A stretch of DNA of 64,000 nucleotides from Pseudoalteromonas luteoviolacea B = ATCC 29581 (GTDB lineage: Bacteria; Pseudomonadota; Gammaproteobacteria; Enterobacterales; Alteromonadaceae): the NCBI GenBank assembly GCA_000333235.1, contig CAPN01000018.1:124001-188000 (forward strand), given 5' to 3'. The notes under the pieces were generated by a model. That model searched no databases and was not told the DNA's origin. It saw only the letters and a list, made by a program, of their open reading frames with translations. Of this stretch, positions 17,707 to 27,944 are shown piece by piece; the first letter of the stretch is position 1; the number at the start of each line of letters is the position of its first letter. The translations under genes and the position numbers were made by a program.

Positions 17707-19011
17707 ATGACACTTTCGCTCAATAAATTAAAAAAGCCATTACTTTTGACTCTGACCCTATTGTCGGCGAGCCCTTTGCACGCGTCGGATCCACAGGAGT
17801 TGGGTTGGATGCAAGGGTTTCCACCTGCTAAAGATAAGCGCATTATGCAGCCGCAAGCAAACTACTTCAGTTTCCCAAAATTACGCTGGACAGTGTGTCA
17901 TATCCGTGAATTGTTACCAACACAAGAAGTTAGTCGTGGTCTAGGTGCACCAGTTCCACTTCCGTATTCTCTCGATGACAAAATAGATGACATCGTGTTT
18001 ACCCCATCCGGATCTAACGTAACGATGACCTGGCGTGATGCGCTTGACGCTAATTACACAGATGGAGTGCTAATTTTTCACCACGGTAAAGTGGTTTACG
18101 AGCGCTATCTTGGGTGTTTAGCTGAAGATAAAAAGCACGCTGCAATGTCAATGACAAAATCGCTGACTGGTTTACTGGCAGAAATATTAATAGCAGAGGG
18201 AAAACTAGACGACACATTGCAAGTCGATAGCATTATACCAGAACTTAAAACATCCGGCTTTGGTAATGCGAGTGTCAGACAGGTGATGGATATGACAACG
18301 TCGATCCAATATAGCGAAAACTATGCTGACCCAAATGCCGATATATGGCGTTATTCTCAAGCGGCAAGTCCACTACCTAAACCAGATAACTATCAAGGCC
18401 CTGATGGTTACTTCGAATATTTAGCTACGGTAAAGAAAGCTAACCAACATGGTATCGAATTTGGTTATAAAACAGTGAACACAGATGTGTTAGGTTGGAT
18501 AATCTCTAGGATATCGGGTTTGGAGGTTACGGATCTGCTAGCGCAAAAAATTTGGCTTAAAATGGGCGCGGAGCAAGACGCCTATATGACAGTGGACGGG
18601 ATCGGCACACCTTTTGCCGGCGGAGGTTTAAGTGCTAGCCTTCGTGACCTGGGTCGTATCGGTTTGTTAATGCTAAATCACGGTGAGATCAATGGCCAAC
18701 GCCTTTTTGCATCTTCCGTTGTTGATGCAATTACTCAAGGTGGAGATAAAGCTGCGTTTGCGAAGGCTAATTATCCTAGTTTAAGTGGAGGCAGTTATCG
18801 AAGCATGTGGTGGATACTACACAATGAGCATCAAGCTTATGCTGCACGAGGTGTACACGGTCAAACGATTTACATTGATCCCAAAGCCAATATGGTGATT
18901 GTGCGCTTAGCTTCTTTTCCGAGTGCTTCAAATAGCAAAATCGACCCAACATCTTTGCCTGCTTATCACGCGGTCGCAAAATATTTATTGTCTTCATCCA
19001 CGTTACCTTGA
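17707..19011 (+). CDS. Secreted serine hydrolase, class C beta-lactamase fold
   Basis: A 434-residue protein of the beta-lactamase/6-aminohexanoate-dimer hydrolase group. After a signal peptide (MTLSLNKLKKPLLLTLTLLS) the catalytic SxxK is in AAMSMTKSLTG, the Tyr-x-Asn-like element is in YKTVNTDVLGW, and the third box is HGQTIYID. It probably acts in the periplasm on an ester, amide or peptide substrate. AAGGATC lies upstream of the ATG. It stands alone between repeat copy A and the qmcA-nfeD pair. Substrate cannot be deduced. Confidence 0.85.
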   Translation: MTLSLNKLKKPLLLTLTLLSASPLHASDPQELGWMQGFPPAKDKRIMQPQANYFSFPKLRWTVCHIRELLPTQEVSRGLGAPVPLPYSLDDKIDDIVFTPSGSNVTMTWRDALDANYTDGVLIFHHGKVVYERYLGCLAEDKKHAAMSMTKSLTGLLAEILIAEGKLDDTLQVDSIIPELKTSGFGNASVRQVMDMTTSIQYSENYADPNADIWRYSQAASPLPKPDNYQGPDGYFEYLATVKKANQHGIEFGYKTVNTDVLGWIISRISGLEVTDLLAQKIWLKMGAEQDAYMTVDGIGTPFAGGGLSASLRDLGRIGLLMLNHGEINGQRLFASSVVDAITQGGDKAAFAKANYPSLSGGSYRSMWWILHNEHQAYAARGVHGQTIYIDPKANMVIVRLASFPSASNSKIDPTSLPAYHAVAKYLLSSSTLP

Positions 19012-19061
19012 AGTTGAAGTAAATTATTTTTAGTTTTTAATCCTGCCTCAACTCTTAAATG

Positions 19062-19081
19062 AAAAAAGGGGCTTTCGCCCC
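19062..19081. terminator. GC-rich hairpin downstream of the serine hydrolase
   Basis: GGGGC (19068-19072), loop TTTC, GCCCC (19077-19081). The run of six A residues lies on the left, so the classic hairpin-plus-T-run shape is on the minus strand. On the plus strand there is no T-run, so it may act only weakly for the upstream gene. Confidence 0.4.
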
Positions 19082-19308
19082 ATTGAGACTCACTGGGTTA
19101 AACTGAGAACTGGATAGGTTGTTCAACCTAAGGGAAGTTTAAAGTTAGCTTATTGCGCTATTGTGTCAAATAATAAATCACAAATAATTTACATTGTTTT
19201 CATTTGGAATTTTCAGATTGTTGCACATCTTTACATCATGTTTTTTCTGGCATCAGGAAAACGTCAGTGGTAATCTCGAAACAGGAACACTAAAAAATGA
19301 GGTAATAC

Positions 19309-20262
19309 ATGGATCCTGTTGGTCAACTATTCGAGATGGTTTTCTCGGTCAATTTCTTTGTTTTTGTTTTTGTGGTTGTTGTACTCAAAAGCAGCATCAA
19401 GTTCGTCCCTCAGAATCGAGCTTGGATTGTAGAACGTTTTGGCAAGTACCAATCAACAAAAGAAGCCGGTTTGAACTTCATCGTCCCCTTTATTGATAGA
19501 GTTGCGGCCGATCGAAGTTTGAAAGAGCAAGCAGTGGATGTGCCGTCGCAATCGGCCATTACCCGAGATAATATTTCTTTGATCGTCGATGGTGTTTTAT
19601 ATTTCCGTGTCTTAGATCCTTACAAAGCAACGTATGGTGTTGACGACTATATTTTTGCCGTAACTCAGTTGGCACAAACCACAATGCGTAGTGAACTCGG
19701 TAAAATGGAGTTGGATAAAACGTTTGAAGAACGTGATTTACTCAATACCAATATTGTTTCGGCAATTAACCAAGCGTCTGATCCTTGGGGGATCCAAGTA
19801 CTACGTTATGAAATTAAGGACATTGTGCCGCCAAATTCTGTTATGGAAGCAATGGAAGCGCAGATGAAAGCAGAACGTGTGAAACGTGCGCAAATTCTCG
19901 AATCTGAAGGGGACAGACAAGCGGCTATCAACGTCGCGGAAGGTAAAAAGCAAGCCCAAGTATTGGCTGCTGAAGCCGATAAAGCCGAACAAATTTTAAA
20001 AGCAGAAGGTGAAGCCCGTGCAATTCTAGCGGTTGCAGAAGCTCAAGCAGAAGCGCTTCGTCAAGTTGGTGAAGCTGCCAATACCGTTGAAGGTCAAAAA
20101 GCGATTCAGTTGGATTTGGCAACAAAGGCAATTGCAGCCAAGCAAGCTATCGCCAAAGAATCGTCAGTGGTAATTTTGCCAGATAGCGCGACGGATGCCA
20201 GTTCTCTGGTTGCTCAAAGTATGTCGATTATTAATTCGTTAAACCAAGTGCAAAAGGGTTAA
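19309..20262 (+). CDS. qmcA: SPFH/band 7 membrane protein, QmcA-like
   Basis: A 317-residue stomatin-like protein. One N-terminal membrane helix (NFFVFVFVVVVL) is followed by the SPFH domain (VPQNRAWIVERFGKYQSTKE, IVPFIDRVAADRSLKEQ) and an alanine/glutamate-rich coiled coil (about 195-260) that drives ring or cage formation. Band 7 proteins form membrane microdomains and partner proteases. The nfeD gene follows after three bases, as in the E. coli qmcA-ybbJ pair. GAGG lies upstream of ATG 19309. Confidence 0.92.
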   Translation: MDPVGQLFEMVFSVNFFVFVFVVVVLKSSIKFVPQNRAWIVERFGKYQSTKEAGLNFIVPFIDRVAADRSLKEQAVDVPSQSAITRDNISLIVDGVLYFRVLDPYKATYGVDDYIFAVTQLAQTTMRSELGKMELDKTFEERDLLNTNIVSAINQASDPWGIQVLRYEIKDIVPPNSVMEAMEAQMKAERVKRAQILESEGDRQAAINVAEGKKQAQVLAAEADKAEQILKAEGEARAILAVAEAQAEALRQVGEAANTVEGQKAIQLDLATKAIAAKQAIAKESSVVILPDSATDASSLVAQSMSIINSLNQVQKG

Positions 20263-20265
20263 CCT

Positions 20266-20721
20266 ATGGAGTGGATAAATTCAAACCTACCTCAAGTGCT
20301 TGCTGTTGCGGGGCTTGTTGCTCTGTGTATTGAAATTGTGGTACTCGGTTTTGCTACATTTATCCTGCTATTTGTTGGTTTATCTTTGCTAATAAGTGGT
20401 TTGGCGATGTATCTGGAATTTTTGCCACACACTTTGGAAGCCGCGTTTTGGGCTAATGCGATATTAAGCGGCATATTGGGCGTCGCGCTATGGAAGCCGC
20501 TAAAACGCATGCAGGATCAAAAGGAGTCCAAAGAAATACACAGTGACTTTGCTGAGATCACGTTTGTTTTGGATAAAGACATCGATGCGTTAGAAATGAC
20601 GAATTACGCCTATTCAGGCATTACTTGGCAAGTTAAAAGCCATACACCGCTACCTAAAGGGACGGTAGTGAAAGTAACTAAGAAAGAAGTTGGTGTGTTT
20701 TGGGTAGACAAAGCACGATAA
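20266..20721 (+). CDS. NfeD family membrane protein
   Basis: A 151-residue YbbJ-like protein with three to four N-terminal helices (VLAVAGLVALCIEIVVLGFA, FILLFVGLSLLISGLAMYLE) and a C-terminal OB-fold domain (about 95-150, with YSGITWQVKSHTPLPKGT and VTKKEVGVFWV). NfeD proteins work with the adjacent band 7 protein in membrane microdomains. The gene begins three bases after the qmcA-like stop, so the two are co-translated. Confidence 0.9.
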   Translation: MEWINSNLPQVLAVAGLVALCIEIVVLGFATFILLFVGLSLLISGLAMYLEFLPHTLEAAFWANAILSGILGVALWKPLKRMQDQKESKEIHSDFAEITFVLDKDIDALEMTNYAYSGITWQVKSHTPLPKGTVVKVTKKEVGVFWVDKAR

Positions 20722-20741
20722 AACGAAATGGTAATTAATCG

Positions 20742-21221
20742 TTAACGATGATAAATACCGGAGTGACTCGACTCCGGTGCTTCGGACATTTGTTTTCCAA
20801 GCGAGGTAATTTCGTTTTGATTGCTCGGCGACCATGCTTTTTGTGCAGCGTCTTGCCAAGGTAACCATACAAAATTGAGATGCTCTCGAGGATTGAGTTC
20901 AATAATGATGTCGTTAGGTACTTCAACACTAAATACATATTCGGTATTGTTTGTTGTGCCTGGTTCATAGCGATATAACCATTGTTCACGTATAGCATAA
21001 TGGTTGGTGTGCGAATAAGAGATTAAGTTTAAACTAAGTGCTTCGCAGTCAATCCCCGTTTCTTCTTTTAGTTCACGAATTGCGGTTTGCTGAGGAGTTT
21101 CTCCCTCATCAATCCCACCGGTCACACTTTGCCAAAAATTAGGATCATCGGCACGTTGCATCAGTAAAAATTCACCGCGTGAATTATGAATAACAACCAA
21201 AACAGAAAAAGGCTTACGCAC
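20742..21221 (-). CDS. nudB: Dihydroneopterin triphosphate diphosphatase (Nudix)
   Basis: A Nudix hydrolase of about 159 residues resembling NudB, which removes pyrophosphate from dihydroneopterin triphosphate early in folate synthesis. The start region RKPFSVLVVIHNSRGE, DDPNFWQSVTGGIDEGETP and the Nudix box RELKEETGI match NudB, as does RYEPGTTNNTEYVFS. I place the start at GTG 21221 because GGAG lies nine bases upstream; a TTG at 21236 is also in frame. An 8-base inverted repeat at 20757-20778 inside the 3' end of the gene may help terminate transcription. It is convergent with nfeD. Confidence 0.85.
   Translation of the reverse strand: MRKPFSVLVVIHNSRGEFLLMQRADDPNFWQSVTGGIDEGETPQQTAIRELKEETGIDCEALSLNLISYSHTNHYAIREQWLYRYEPGTTNNTEYVFSVEVPNDIIIELNPREHLNFVWLPWQDAAQKAWSPSNQNEITSLGKQMSEAPESSHSGIYHR
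20757..20778. repeat. Inverted repeat at the nudB 3' end
   Basis: ACCGGAGT (20757-20764) pairs perfectly with ACTCCGGT (20771-20778) across a six-base loop. It overlaps the last codons of nudB and lies 36 bases past the nfeD stop, so it may be a shared transcription end without a clear T-run. Confidence 0.45.
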
Positions 21222-21236
21222 TACATTTAACTCCAA

Positions 21237-21797
21237 AGACCGACAGCATACTTAAGTTATTTGTTCAGCCTATGAAATCCCCTTTTTGGGAGATTGTAAA
21301 TAGGACTGTCTTATCCAAACCTTGAACTTGCTCTTGCAATGGAAACACCATTGCGAAGACTTTAACACTGGCAGTGTACTCTTTTTATAGCCAAACCGAT
21401 CGGAAAATTGCTTTTCTTTAATATTCTTTATTATTTCGCTTTGTACATTGATGTACTACACTCAAGGAGTACAGGTGTAACTTATGTGTAGTGAGCTTGT
21501 TTAGCTTAATCATGCTAAAATTGTCTCCGCTTTCTACTGTACCCCCATAAGATCTGTATGGGATGTAACTGTTACATGAAAGATTGAAATCCAATACTTA
21601 TCGAATTTAGCCGTGAGATACAGTTACATCCAACTTTTCTTCAAAGCGAAATCATCGTGTTTTTAAAATTATAGTTAGACATTTCTTTTATCCTATTAAA
21701 ACCAAGGCTATCATAAAGTTAAATCATCAAGTCAATGCAACGCTGCGATACTGTATTTGCAAAAAATAGAGAGAGTTAGGCGTAAGGCAAATTAAAG
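21237..21797. promoter_or_regulatory. Long intergenic region with paired inverted repeats
   Basis: About 560 bases without a supported gene. A hairpin-forming repeat GCAATGG/CCATTGC lies at 21336-21354. Further right, GGATGTAACTGT at 21561-21572 is repeated in inverted orientation (ACAGTTACATCC) at 21620-21631, and the left copy lies in a compact dyad TGTAAC-T-GTTACA at 21564-21576. These could be regulator sites for the WD40 lipoprotein genes or part of a structured RNA; neither is proven. Confidence 0.4.
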
Positions 21798-22814
21798 ATG
21801 GATACGTTGAACAGAGTCATAGTTGTAATTTTTATTCTGGTTGTTAATGGATTAATTATCGGTTGTGCGCCAGAACCTATTACTTTGCGTTCAAAACACC
21901 CGGTTGATCTCAAGAGCAATGTCGCAAGTGCACGCTTTTCGGGAGATCATAGTGTGCTGATCTTTCTAGATGATATGCAAAATATAAAGCTTTGGTCCAG
22001 TCAAGATCAAGACGTTGTTATGCCTTTTGCAAAAGAGCATTTCCCAGACCCTATCCGATTTGTTGATGTGTCCTTTGATGGGCAAGTGGCTTTGTTGTAC
22101 GGCGAGTTTGATGTGGTGTTGTTTCGAGTTGAAAATAGCGAATACATTGGAAAAATGCGCTTTCAAGGGATATCTCCTTTAGCGCGGATCACAAGTGCAG
22201 TGCTTTCTAAAAATAAACTAAAGTTAGTGGTAGGAATGGAAGATGGCACCATTAATATGGCCGAATTAGATACAGGTATTAATCACCAATTTCAGCCTCA
22301 TCGTCAAAAGGTCACCCAGCTGTTAATGAATCAAAATGGGGGGGAGATTCTAAGTGGCTCACTTGATGGTCAAATTGCAAAGTGGCGTTTTGCAGAGCCA
22401 AAAGCAGTATATTCACAGTTGTTTCAACATCGTATTACGTCGTTAGCGTTTAATGATAATCAAAGCAAGTTGTTTGTTTCAGATGGTTTACGAGAGCAAC
22501 AAGTGCTACACGCAGAGACTGGTGATATGCTGTTAAAATTAGACTATCTGTCACGCTTTAAGCCATTTCGTGAAGCGGTATTTTCTCATGATGATCGATT
22601 TTTGGTCACGAGTGCCACTAAATCACAGTTGACTTTTTGGGATTTAAATTCTGGCACTGAATTAGGAGTGTGGCATATCACTGCCAACAAAGAAAGTACG
22701 ACTGTCGTCGCACTAAGTATTAATGAAGCGCATGAATTAGTGAGTATTAGTAGTGAGGGACTAATAGAGTTTTGGTCATTCTCACCACTTGAAAAGCGAC
22801 TACATAAGGAATAG
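21798..22814 (+). CDS. WD40-repeat lipoprotein, first tandem copy
   Basis: A 338-residue predicted lipoprotein. The lipobox is LIIGC near residue 23, after a hydrophobic N terminus. The rest is a WD40-like beta-propeller with strands such as IKLWSSQDQ, GSLDGQIAKWRF and LTFWDLNSG. Such propellers act as scaffolds for protein contacts. The next gene, four bases downstream, encodes a paralogue with the same layout. I do not recognise a named family; function unknown. Confidence 0.75.
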   Translation: MDTLNRVIVVIFILVVNGLIIGCAPEPITLRSKHPVDLKSNVASARFSGDHSVLIFLDDMQNIKLWSSQDQDVVMPFAKEHFPDPIRFVDVSFDGQVALLYGEFDVVLFRVENSEYIGKMRFQGISPLARITSAVLSKNKLKLVVGMEDGTINMAELDTGINHQFQPHRQKVTQLLMNQNGGEILSGSLDGQIAKWRFAEPKAVYSQLFQHRITSLAFNDNQSKLFVSDGLREQQVLHAETGDMLLKLDYLSRFKPFREAVFSHDDRFLVTSATKSQLTFWDLNSGTELGVWHITANKESTTVVALSINEAHELVSISSEGLIEFWSFSPLEKRLHKE

Positions 22815-22818
22815 CAGC

Positions 22819-23808
22819 ATGCAAAAGCGTTTAATTTGGTTCGTTTGTTGGTTAACACTCTTAGCAGGTTGTAGTGAGCCGCTAGAAAAGCCGAATGAAG
22901 ATAGTTTTGCTTTAGTAAACGAACCGGTTGCTATGGCCAAGTTTTCAAAAGATAGTCAGTTGCTTGCGCTATATACGTTGAGTAAAGAACTGCAAGTTTG
23001 GGCCGTGGATACGCGCTCAGTAAAGTTAGTATTGCCTTTTTCTAAGTTAGGCGAAGTGGCGCGAGACATCACGTTAACTTCAGATAATCAGCATGTTTTA
23101 GTCGCGAGCGAAAATCGCATCAGTTTTTGGGCGCTTGATACGGGGAACTTATCTCAGTTTTATAGTATTAATGGTGCAGATCCGCTAGCAAGAATCGCCA
23201 CATTAGCTTCGGCTCCGAATAATGATTTTCTCGCGATCGGAATGACCGATGGTTCGGTAGTTTTGATGTCATTTAAAGATAAGTCTCAGCGTTTGTTTAA
23301 ACCTCATGATGCTGAGGTTGCACATTTACGCTGGGATAGCCGTAGTGAAAAAGTGTTAAGTGGCGGATTTGATGGGCATGTTGCATTGTGGCGTTTTTCA
23401 GATGCACACGTTGAACATGAATTTAATGTTGCTAAACGCGTGACTTCGCTTGCGACGGATTCTTCGCTTAGTAAAGCGTTTGTGTCTGACGCTGTACATG
23501 ACCAAATAGTTTGGGATTTTAAACAAAATAAAGCCTTGTCGCGCTTATCCTACCCAGAACGTTTCCGTTGGTTTAGAGCATCTTTTCTGTTCGATGAACG
23601 CAGCATTCTAGTTACAGCGTCGTCAAAATCCAAATTGTTTGTTTGGGACATCAACAGTGGCAATGAACTCGCGTCATGGTGGATCAGCGCGTCAAACTCA
23701 GAAGCGCTTATTTTGGATATTGTACAGGTGAGTTCAGGCACATTAATGACAATAAGCTCAGATGGCATCGTTGAACGCTGGCCATTAGACAGTATGTTAT
23801 CAAAGTAG
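22819..23808 (+). CDS. WD40-repeat lipoprotein, second tandem copy
   Basis: A predicted lipoprotein of about 329 residues with lipobox LLAGC. Its propeller matches the upstream gene's product block for block: DPLARIATLA against SPLARITSAV, SGGFDGHVALWRF against SGSLDGQIAKWRF, LFVWDINSGNELASWWI against LTFWDLNSGTELGVWHI. This shows tandem duplication followed by strong divergence. The start is ATG 22819 with AAGGAAT at good distance; the frame extends upstream into the first gene. Function unknown. Confidence 0.8.
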   Translation: MQKRLIWFVCWLTLLAGCSEPLEKPNEDSFALVNEPVAMAKFSKDSQLLALYTLSKELQVWAVDTRSVKLVLPFSKLGEVARDITLTSDNQHVLVASENRISFWALDTGNLSQFYSINGADPLARIATLASAPNNDFLAIGMTDGSVVLMSFKDKSQRLFKPHDAEVAHLRWDSRSEKVLSGGFDGHVALWRFSDAHVEHEFNVAKRVTSLATDSSLSKAFVSDAVHDQIVWDFKQNKALSRLSYPERFRWFRASFLFDERSILVTASSKSKLFVWDINSGNELASWWISASNSEALILDIVQVSSGTLMTISSDGIVERWPLDSMLSK

Positions 23809-23950
23809 CCCAATATTCAGCGAATGAATAGGCTACTGCAGATTAACGCTTTATTTGGGTATTAATCTATTTTTTAGCGTGCGTTGAATGGCGAACCACG
23901 TTACAATTGATACTGTATATCATTACCATATAGCCACGACTTTATCTTTT

Positions 23951-24856
23951 ATGACCAATATAACCACTCACGAATCCTCACGTCGCAGATTATTACTTGC
24001 TCTAGCGATCACGTGTTCATTTATGATTATTCAGTTATTTGGTGCGTATTATTCCAACTCTCTCGCCGTTTTAGCCGACGCAGGGCACTTGTTTGTTCAT
24101 AATAGCTCATTGTTTATTGCCGTAATAGCGTCGACATTTGCGGTGAAATTAGCGCGTAATTTCGATGAAGGCTACAAAAAGGCAGAATATACAGGCGGGT
24201 TGATAAACGGTGTTTTATACCTCTCTATTAGTATATTGATATTATATGAAGGCTCACAACGCCTAGGCGCTCACAGCGCAGGTCACCATGTTGAAGTGAA
24301 CTCTTATTTAATGTCGGTTATTTCAGCAATCGGTTTTTTATTTCATGGTTTATCAGCATGGATCCTCTACAAAGGAAGAAAAGACAGCATTAATGTTTAT
24401 GCGGTTTTTTTGCATTCGTTTCTCGATTTACTCTCAACGGTGACGACCTTTATTGCAGGCGTGTTGTTGCACATTACAGGGTGGCAAGTTATTGATGTAA
24501 TCTCAAGTATGCTGATTTCTCTCTTTGTGTTGTACACCGGGGCTCGTGTTGTTCGCGTTTGCGCTAAAGGTTTGTTCGGTAAAGCAGCAACGTTACCAGA
24601 ATCACAATTAATTGAATCGATCTTATTGCAAGCTGAGCATGTCGACAGTGTGCATAACGTTACCGTGAAGCGCATTGACGGTGAACTGACTATAGGTGCA
24701 CATCTTGTGATGAAGCATCACTGTACACTTGAACAACACGATGATTTGTGTCGATTTTCAGCGGAGTCGAATCTCGTAAAGCGTTTTGGCAACGTGATTA
24801 GCATATTACAGATAGAAAGTCATAATTGTCCGCATCATCCTAAACCACTTCTTTAA
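23951..24856 (+). CDS. Cation diffusion facilitator (zinc-type) with altered metal site
   Basis: A CDF transporter of about 301 residues with six membrane helices and a C-terminal cytoplasmic domain, exporting divalent metal in exchange for protons. Helix 2 reads ADAGHLFVHNSS, where ZnT/ZitB-type proteins usually have HxxxD; here the Asp is His. Helix 5 has the expected HxxxD (LHSFLD). The His-rich loop seen in many zinc members is short (SAGHHVEV), and a C-terminal HNCPHHP could bind metal. I take ATG 23951 as start (MTNITTHES); ATG 23888 is in frame upstream and neither has a strong ribosome binding site. Confidence 0.82.
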   Translation: MTNITTHESSRRRLLLALAITCSFMIIQLFGAYYSNSLAVLADAGHLFVHNSSLFIAVIASTFAVKLARNFDEGYKKAEYTGGLINGVLYLSISILILYEGSQRLGAHSAGHHVEVNSYLMSVISAIGFLFHGLSAWILYKGRKDSINVYAVFLHSFLDLLSTVTTFIAGVLLHITGWQVIDVISSMLISLFVLYTGARVVRVCAKGLFGKAATLPESQLIESILLQAEHVDSVHNVTVKRIDGELTIGAHLVMKHHCTLEQHDDLCRFSAESNLVKRFGNVISILQIESHNCPHHPKPLL

Positions 24857-25161
24857 GGCACCGTCTGTTTGGGTTTACAGGTCGGATGTTTAGCCCATTA
24901 CTTGTTTAATTATCGAAATTCAAATACCTTACCTTTTTTAATGACAGCGTTAGTCATATAGCAAAAAAGTATTCAGTACCAATTTTTTCCTTGGTGACAC
25001 AATACACTTGCTATACTTAAGCAAAATTAGAAGTTGGTTTAGCAGATATTTTGTTATTTTGTCCGACTGACTGTAAAAATCATATTTATAAGGTATTTAT
25101 ACCAATTATTAATAGCAATAGTATTGGTATCAGACCATAGCGCCGAGTAAAGGGTATTATC
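24857..25161. other. AT-rich intergenic region before the hybrid kinase
   Basis: About 305 bases with no supported gene. It contains an inverted repeat ATACCAAT (25099-25106) and ATTGGTAT (25123-25130) across 16 bases. The kinase promoter should lie here; no operator family is recognised. Confidence 0.4.
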
Positions 25162-27933
25162 TTGTCACTATCAAAGCATTCACTTTTTCCATTTATTTGC
25201 ACCGTCTTATTAGGGGCTATGGGTGGTTTAGTAAATCTGATGCCCTTTTGGTTCCTAGATAGTTCCGAGTTTCTTTTTGGTCAATTGTTTGTAATCTGTG
25301 CTCTACTGTTGTTTGGTTGGAAATATGCCTTATTTGCAGTAGCGATTGGCGCGGCCTTTATATTCTATCGTTGGGGGCATTGTTGGCCTTCATTTGTTTT
25401 CGCCCTTGAAGTTATTTGGTTATATGTCGTCTGTGTTAAAGCTAATCGACCATTTTTTTTAAGGGGGCTTGGATTTTGGGCTCTGATCGGCTTAACTATT
25501 CTGTTTATCTTTGGCTATTTTGTTCTTGAATTACCCGTCTTAATGGTCATTACTGCCTTGGCAAAGTATTTTATAAACGCCGCGCTCTATTTAGCCGTGT
25601 CCGATCTTTTGGGCTTTTTCTTAAAGCGCAATACGTGGCGTGGTTCAACTCTGTATAAGATGCTCAATTATACGATAAGCATTCTTATCGTCGTGGTGGT
25701 GCTCGTTACCTCTATTGTACTCACAAATAATTATCATGCACGACTTGAAAATGAGGTAAACGCACAACTAAATGAAAGTTCAACCCTAATTACGAAACAG
25801 ATTGAAGATTATCTAATAGCGTACCGTCGTTCGATAGTACTAACCGCTAGAAGTATTGAACAAGGCGTAGAGAAAGAAAATGCACTGCGTAACATGATGT
25901 TATTACACCCTAATTTTAGGACAGCTATCGTTGCCAACAATCAAGCCTTAGTAACGCACTTTTACCCTGAAGGGTTTAAACTAATGATGATGGATGCAAA
26001 TAAATCCATCGCGGATCGAGATTATTATCAAGCAGCTATTCATCATCCTGAAGGCTTTATTTCTGATATTTTCAGGGGACGTGGCATGGGAAATGATCCT
26101 ATTGTTGCGATTTCTGCTCCTATCATGAATGGTGCTGTATTTGAGGGAATTGTTGAGGGCTCACTTATTTTCGAGTCATTTGAAAAGTTCGTTCCGCAGT
26201 TATTGACGACAAAAGGCCAACTTCTCATTCTAGATAGTGCAAACAAAGTAGTCTATAGCTCACTAAAATCTGAATTTAAAACGTTGGATCAACTAACCCA
26301 AGTCGACTTTTTGCGCTTCAATTCTCAAGCTCACTTATATCAAACCACCTCAGGCGAAATGTTTTATTATCATCAAACGAGTTCAAGGGAGTTGGGTTGG
26401 CAAGTTATTACCCTGTTGGAACGAAAATACGTCAATTTGGCTGCTGCATCGGCGTGGGGACTTTCAAGCTTTTTAGCCCTTACTGTAATTTTACTTAGTA
26501 GCATTTTTGTGAGTCAATTTGCTCGAGTTTTGGTGAACCCGATTGAACGGCTAAGTAGCCATATTAATGATTTTGATCCGAGTAAAATGATCACAGACGA
26601 TCATCGGACGCAATCAGGTTTTCTGGAGATGGTGGCGTTACAACAACAGTTTGCGCAATTAGCTTTAAAATTAAACATGAGCTTTGCACGAATACAAAAT
26701 GCTAACGAAGAAAATCAGGCTCTTAATAAGCAGCTAACGAACTTTAATGCAAAATTAGAACAACAGGTAAACGAAAAGACCGAAGAGCTGGTAGAGGCCG
26801 TGCGAGTCGCGAATAATGCGAGCCAAGCCAAAAGCCAGTTTCTAGCTAACATGAGCCACGAAATTCGGACACCGCTTAATGGCATTTTAGGTTTATCAGA
26901 ACACTTAATTAAAAGTACCGACTTAAACAGCGATGTGTGCGATCAAATTACCATGATCCAGCAATCTGCAAATAATTTACTGCTAATTTTGAATGATATT
27001 TTAGATTATTCGAAAATTGAAGCCGGCGCGTTAAAGTTAGATATTCACCCATGTGATACGCAAGCTCTGTTCGATAATATAGCTCGAGTTTTTGCTAAGA
27101 CAGGAGTTAAACACGGCGTCGAGTTTTCTTATGTATTTCAACCTGGGATCCCTGCGTTTTTGTCCATGGATACCTTGCGTGTCGGGCAGATAGTCAATAA
27201 CTTAATGAGTAATGCAGGCAAGTTTACTTCTACAGGGCAAGTATCGTTAAGTGTCGCGTATCAGCACCAACATTTAATTGTTGAGATTAAAGACACAGGC
27301 ATTGGCATGTCTAAAGATCAATTGGCCAACTTATTTAAAGAATTTGTACAAGCTGATACCTCGACGACGCGCAAGTTTGGCGGAACGGGTTTAGGGCTTA
27401 CGATTTGCAAAAGATTAGTGGAGCTAATGGATGGTCAAATTAATGTGTCGAGCACATTGAATGAAGGGAGCGAATTTAGAGTGAGCATCCCGTGTGTCGC
27501 TGTATCGGGCCAAAAAGCGAATTTGTTACCGATAGTGGTGCCTGATTTATCAGAACAAACTATTTTGCTAGTTGAAGACAACATGGTAAATCAAATCGTA
27601 GTGAAAAAGATGCTAGAGAAAACGAAGTGTAAAATTGATTGTGCGGATGATGGTCTTATTGCACTTGATATGCAAAAAGCGAGTCAATATCAATTAGTGC
27701 TTATGGATTGTCAAATGCCTAATATGGATGGGTTTGAATGCACGCGAGCGATTCGTAAGAATGCTAATGAATACGGTAAACCACATATTATTGCGATTAC
27801 AGCGAATGCTTTTGATGAAGATAGACTTAAGTGTTTACAAGTTGGTATGGATGACTTTATTGCTAAACCAGTGAAAACGGATGAGTTATATCGTGCATTG
27901 GCCAAAGCGCATAATAGAATTAAAGTATCATAA
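25162..27933 (+). CDS. Hybrid sensor histidine kinase with Cache-like sensor and receiver
   Basis: A 923-residue inner membrane kinase. About six hydrophobic segments occupy residues 1-190, a periplasmic dCache-like domain follows (about 200-430), then another helix, a coiled coil (about 505-565), HisKA with the phosphorylated His in [17 protein letters not shown], a HATPase domain with [17 protein letters not shown] and GGTGLGLTI, and a C-terminal receiver ([12 protein letters not shown], phospho-Asp in [13 protein letters not shown], Lys in FIAKPV). Translation seems to start at TTG 25162, with AGGGTA upstream. No partner regulator gene is adjacent, so phosphotransfer goes elsewhere. Ligand unknown. 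Confidence 0.9.
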   Translation: MSLSKHSLFPFICTVLLGAMGGLVNLMPFWFLDSSEFLFGQLFVICALLLFGWKYALFAVAIGAAFIFYRWGHCWPSFVFALEVIWLYVVCVKANRPFFLRGLGFWALIGLTILFIFGYFVLELPVLMVITALAKYFINAALYLAVSDLLGFFLKRNTWRGSTLYKMLNYTISILIVVVVLVTSIVLTNNYHARLENEVNAQLNESSTLITKQIEDYLIAYRRSIVLTARSIEQGVEKENALRNMMLLHPNFRTAIVANNQALVTHFYPEGFKLMMMDANKSIADRDYYQAAIHHPEGFISDIFRGRGMGNDPIVAISAPIMNGAVFEGIVEGSLIFESFEKFVPQLLTTKGQLLILDSANKVVYSSLKSEFKTLDQLTQVDFLRFNSQAHLYQTTSGEMFYYHQTSSRELGWQVITLLERKYVNLAAASAWGLSSFLALTVILLSSIFVSQFARVLVNPIERLSSHINDFDPSKMITDDHRTQSGFLEMVALQQQFAQLALKLNMSFARIQNANEENQALNKQLTNFNAKLEQQVNEKTEELVEAVRVANNASQAKSQFLANMSHEIRTPLNGILGLSEHLIKSTDLNSDVCDQITMIQQSANNLLLILNDILDYSKIEAGALKLDIHPCDTQALFDNIARVFAKTGVKHGVEFSYVFQPGIPAFLSMDTLRVGQIVNNLMSNAGKFTSTGQVSLSVAYQHQHLIVEIKDTGIGMSKDQLANLFKEFVQADTSTTRKFGGTGLGLTICKRLVELMDGQINVSSTLNEGSEFRVSIPCVAVSGQKANLLPIVVPDLSEQTILLVEDNMVNQIVVKKMLEKTKCKIDCADDGLIALDMQKASQYQLVLMDCQMPNMDGFECTRAIRKNANEYGKPHIIAITANAFDEDRLKCLQVGMDDFIAKPVKTDELYRALAKAHNRIKVS

Positions 27934-27944
27934 TCACAGCACCC

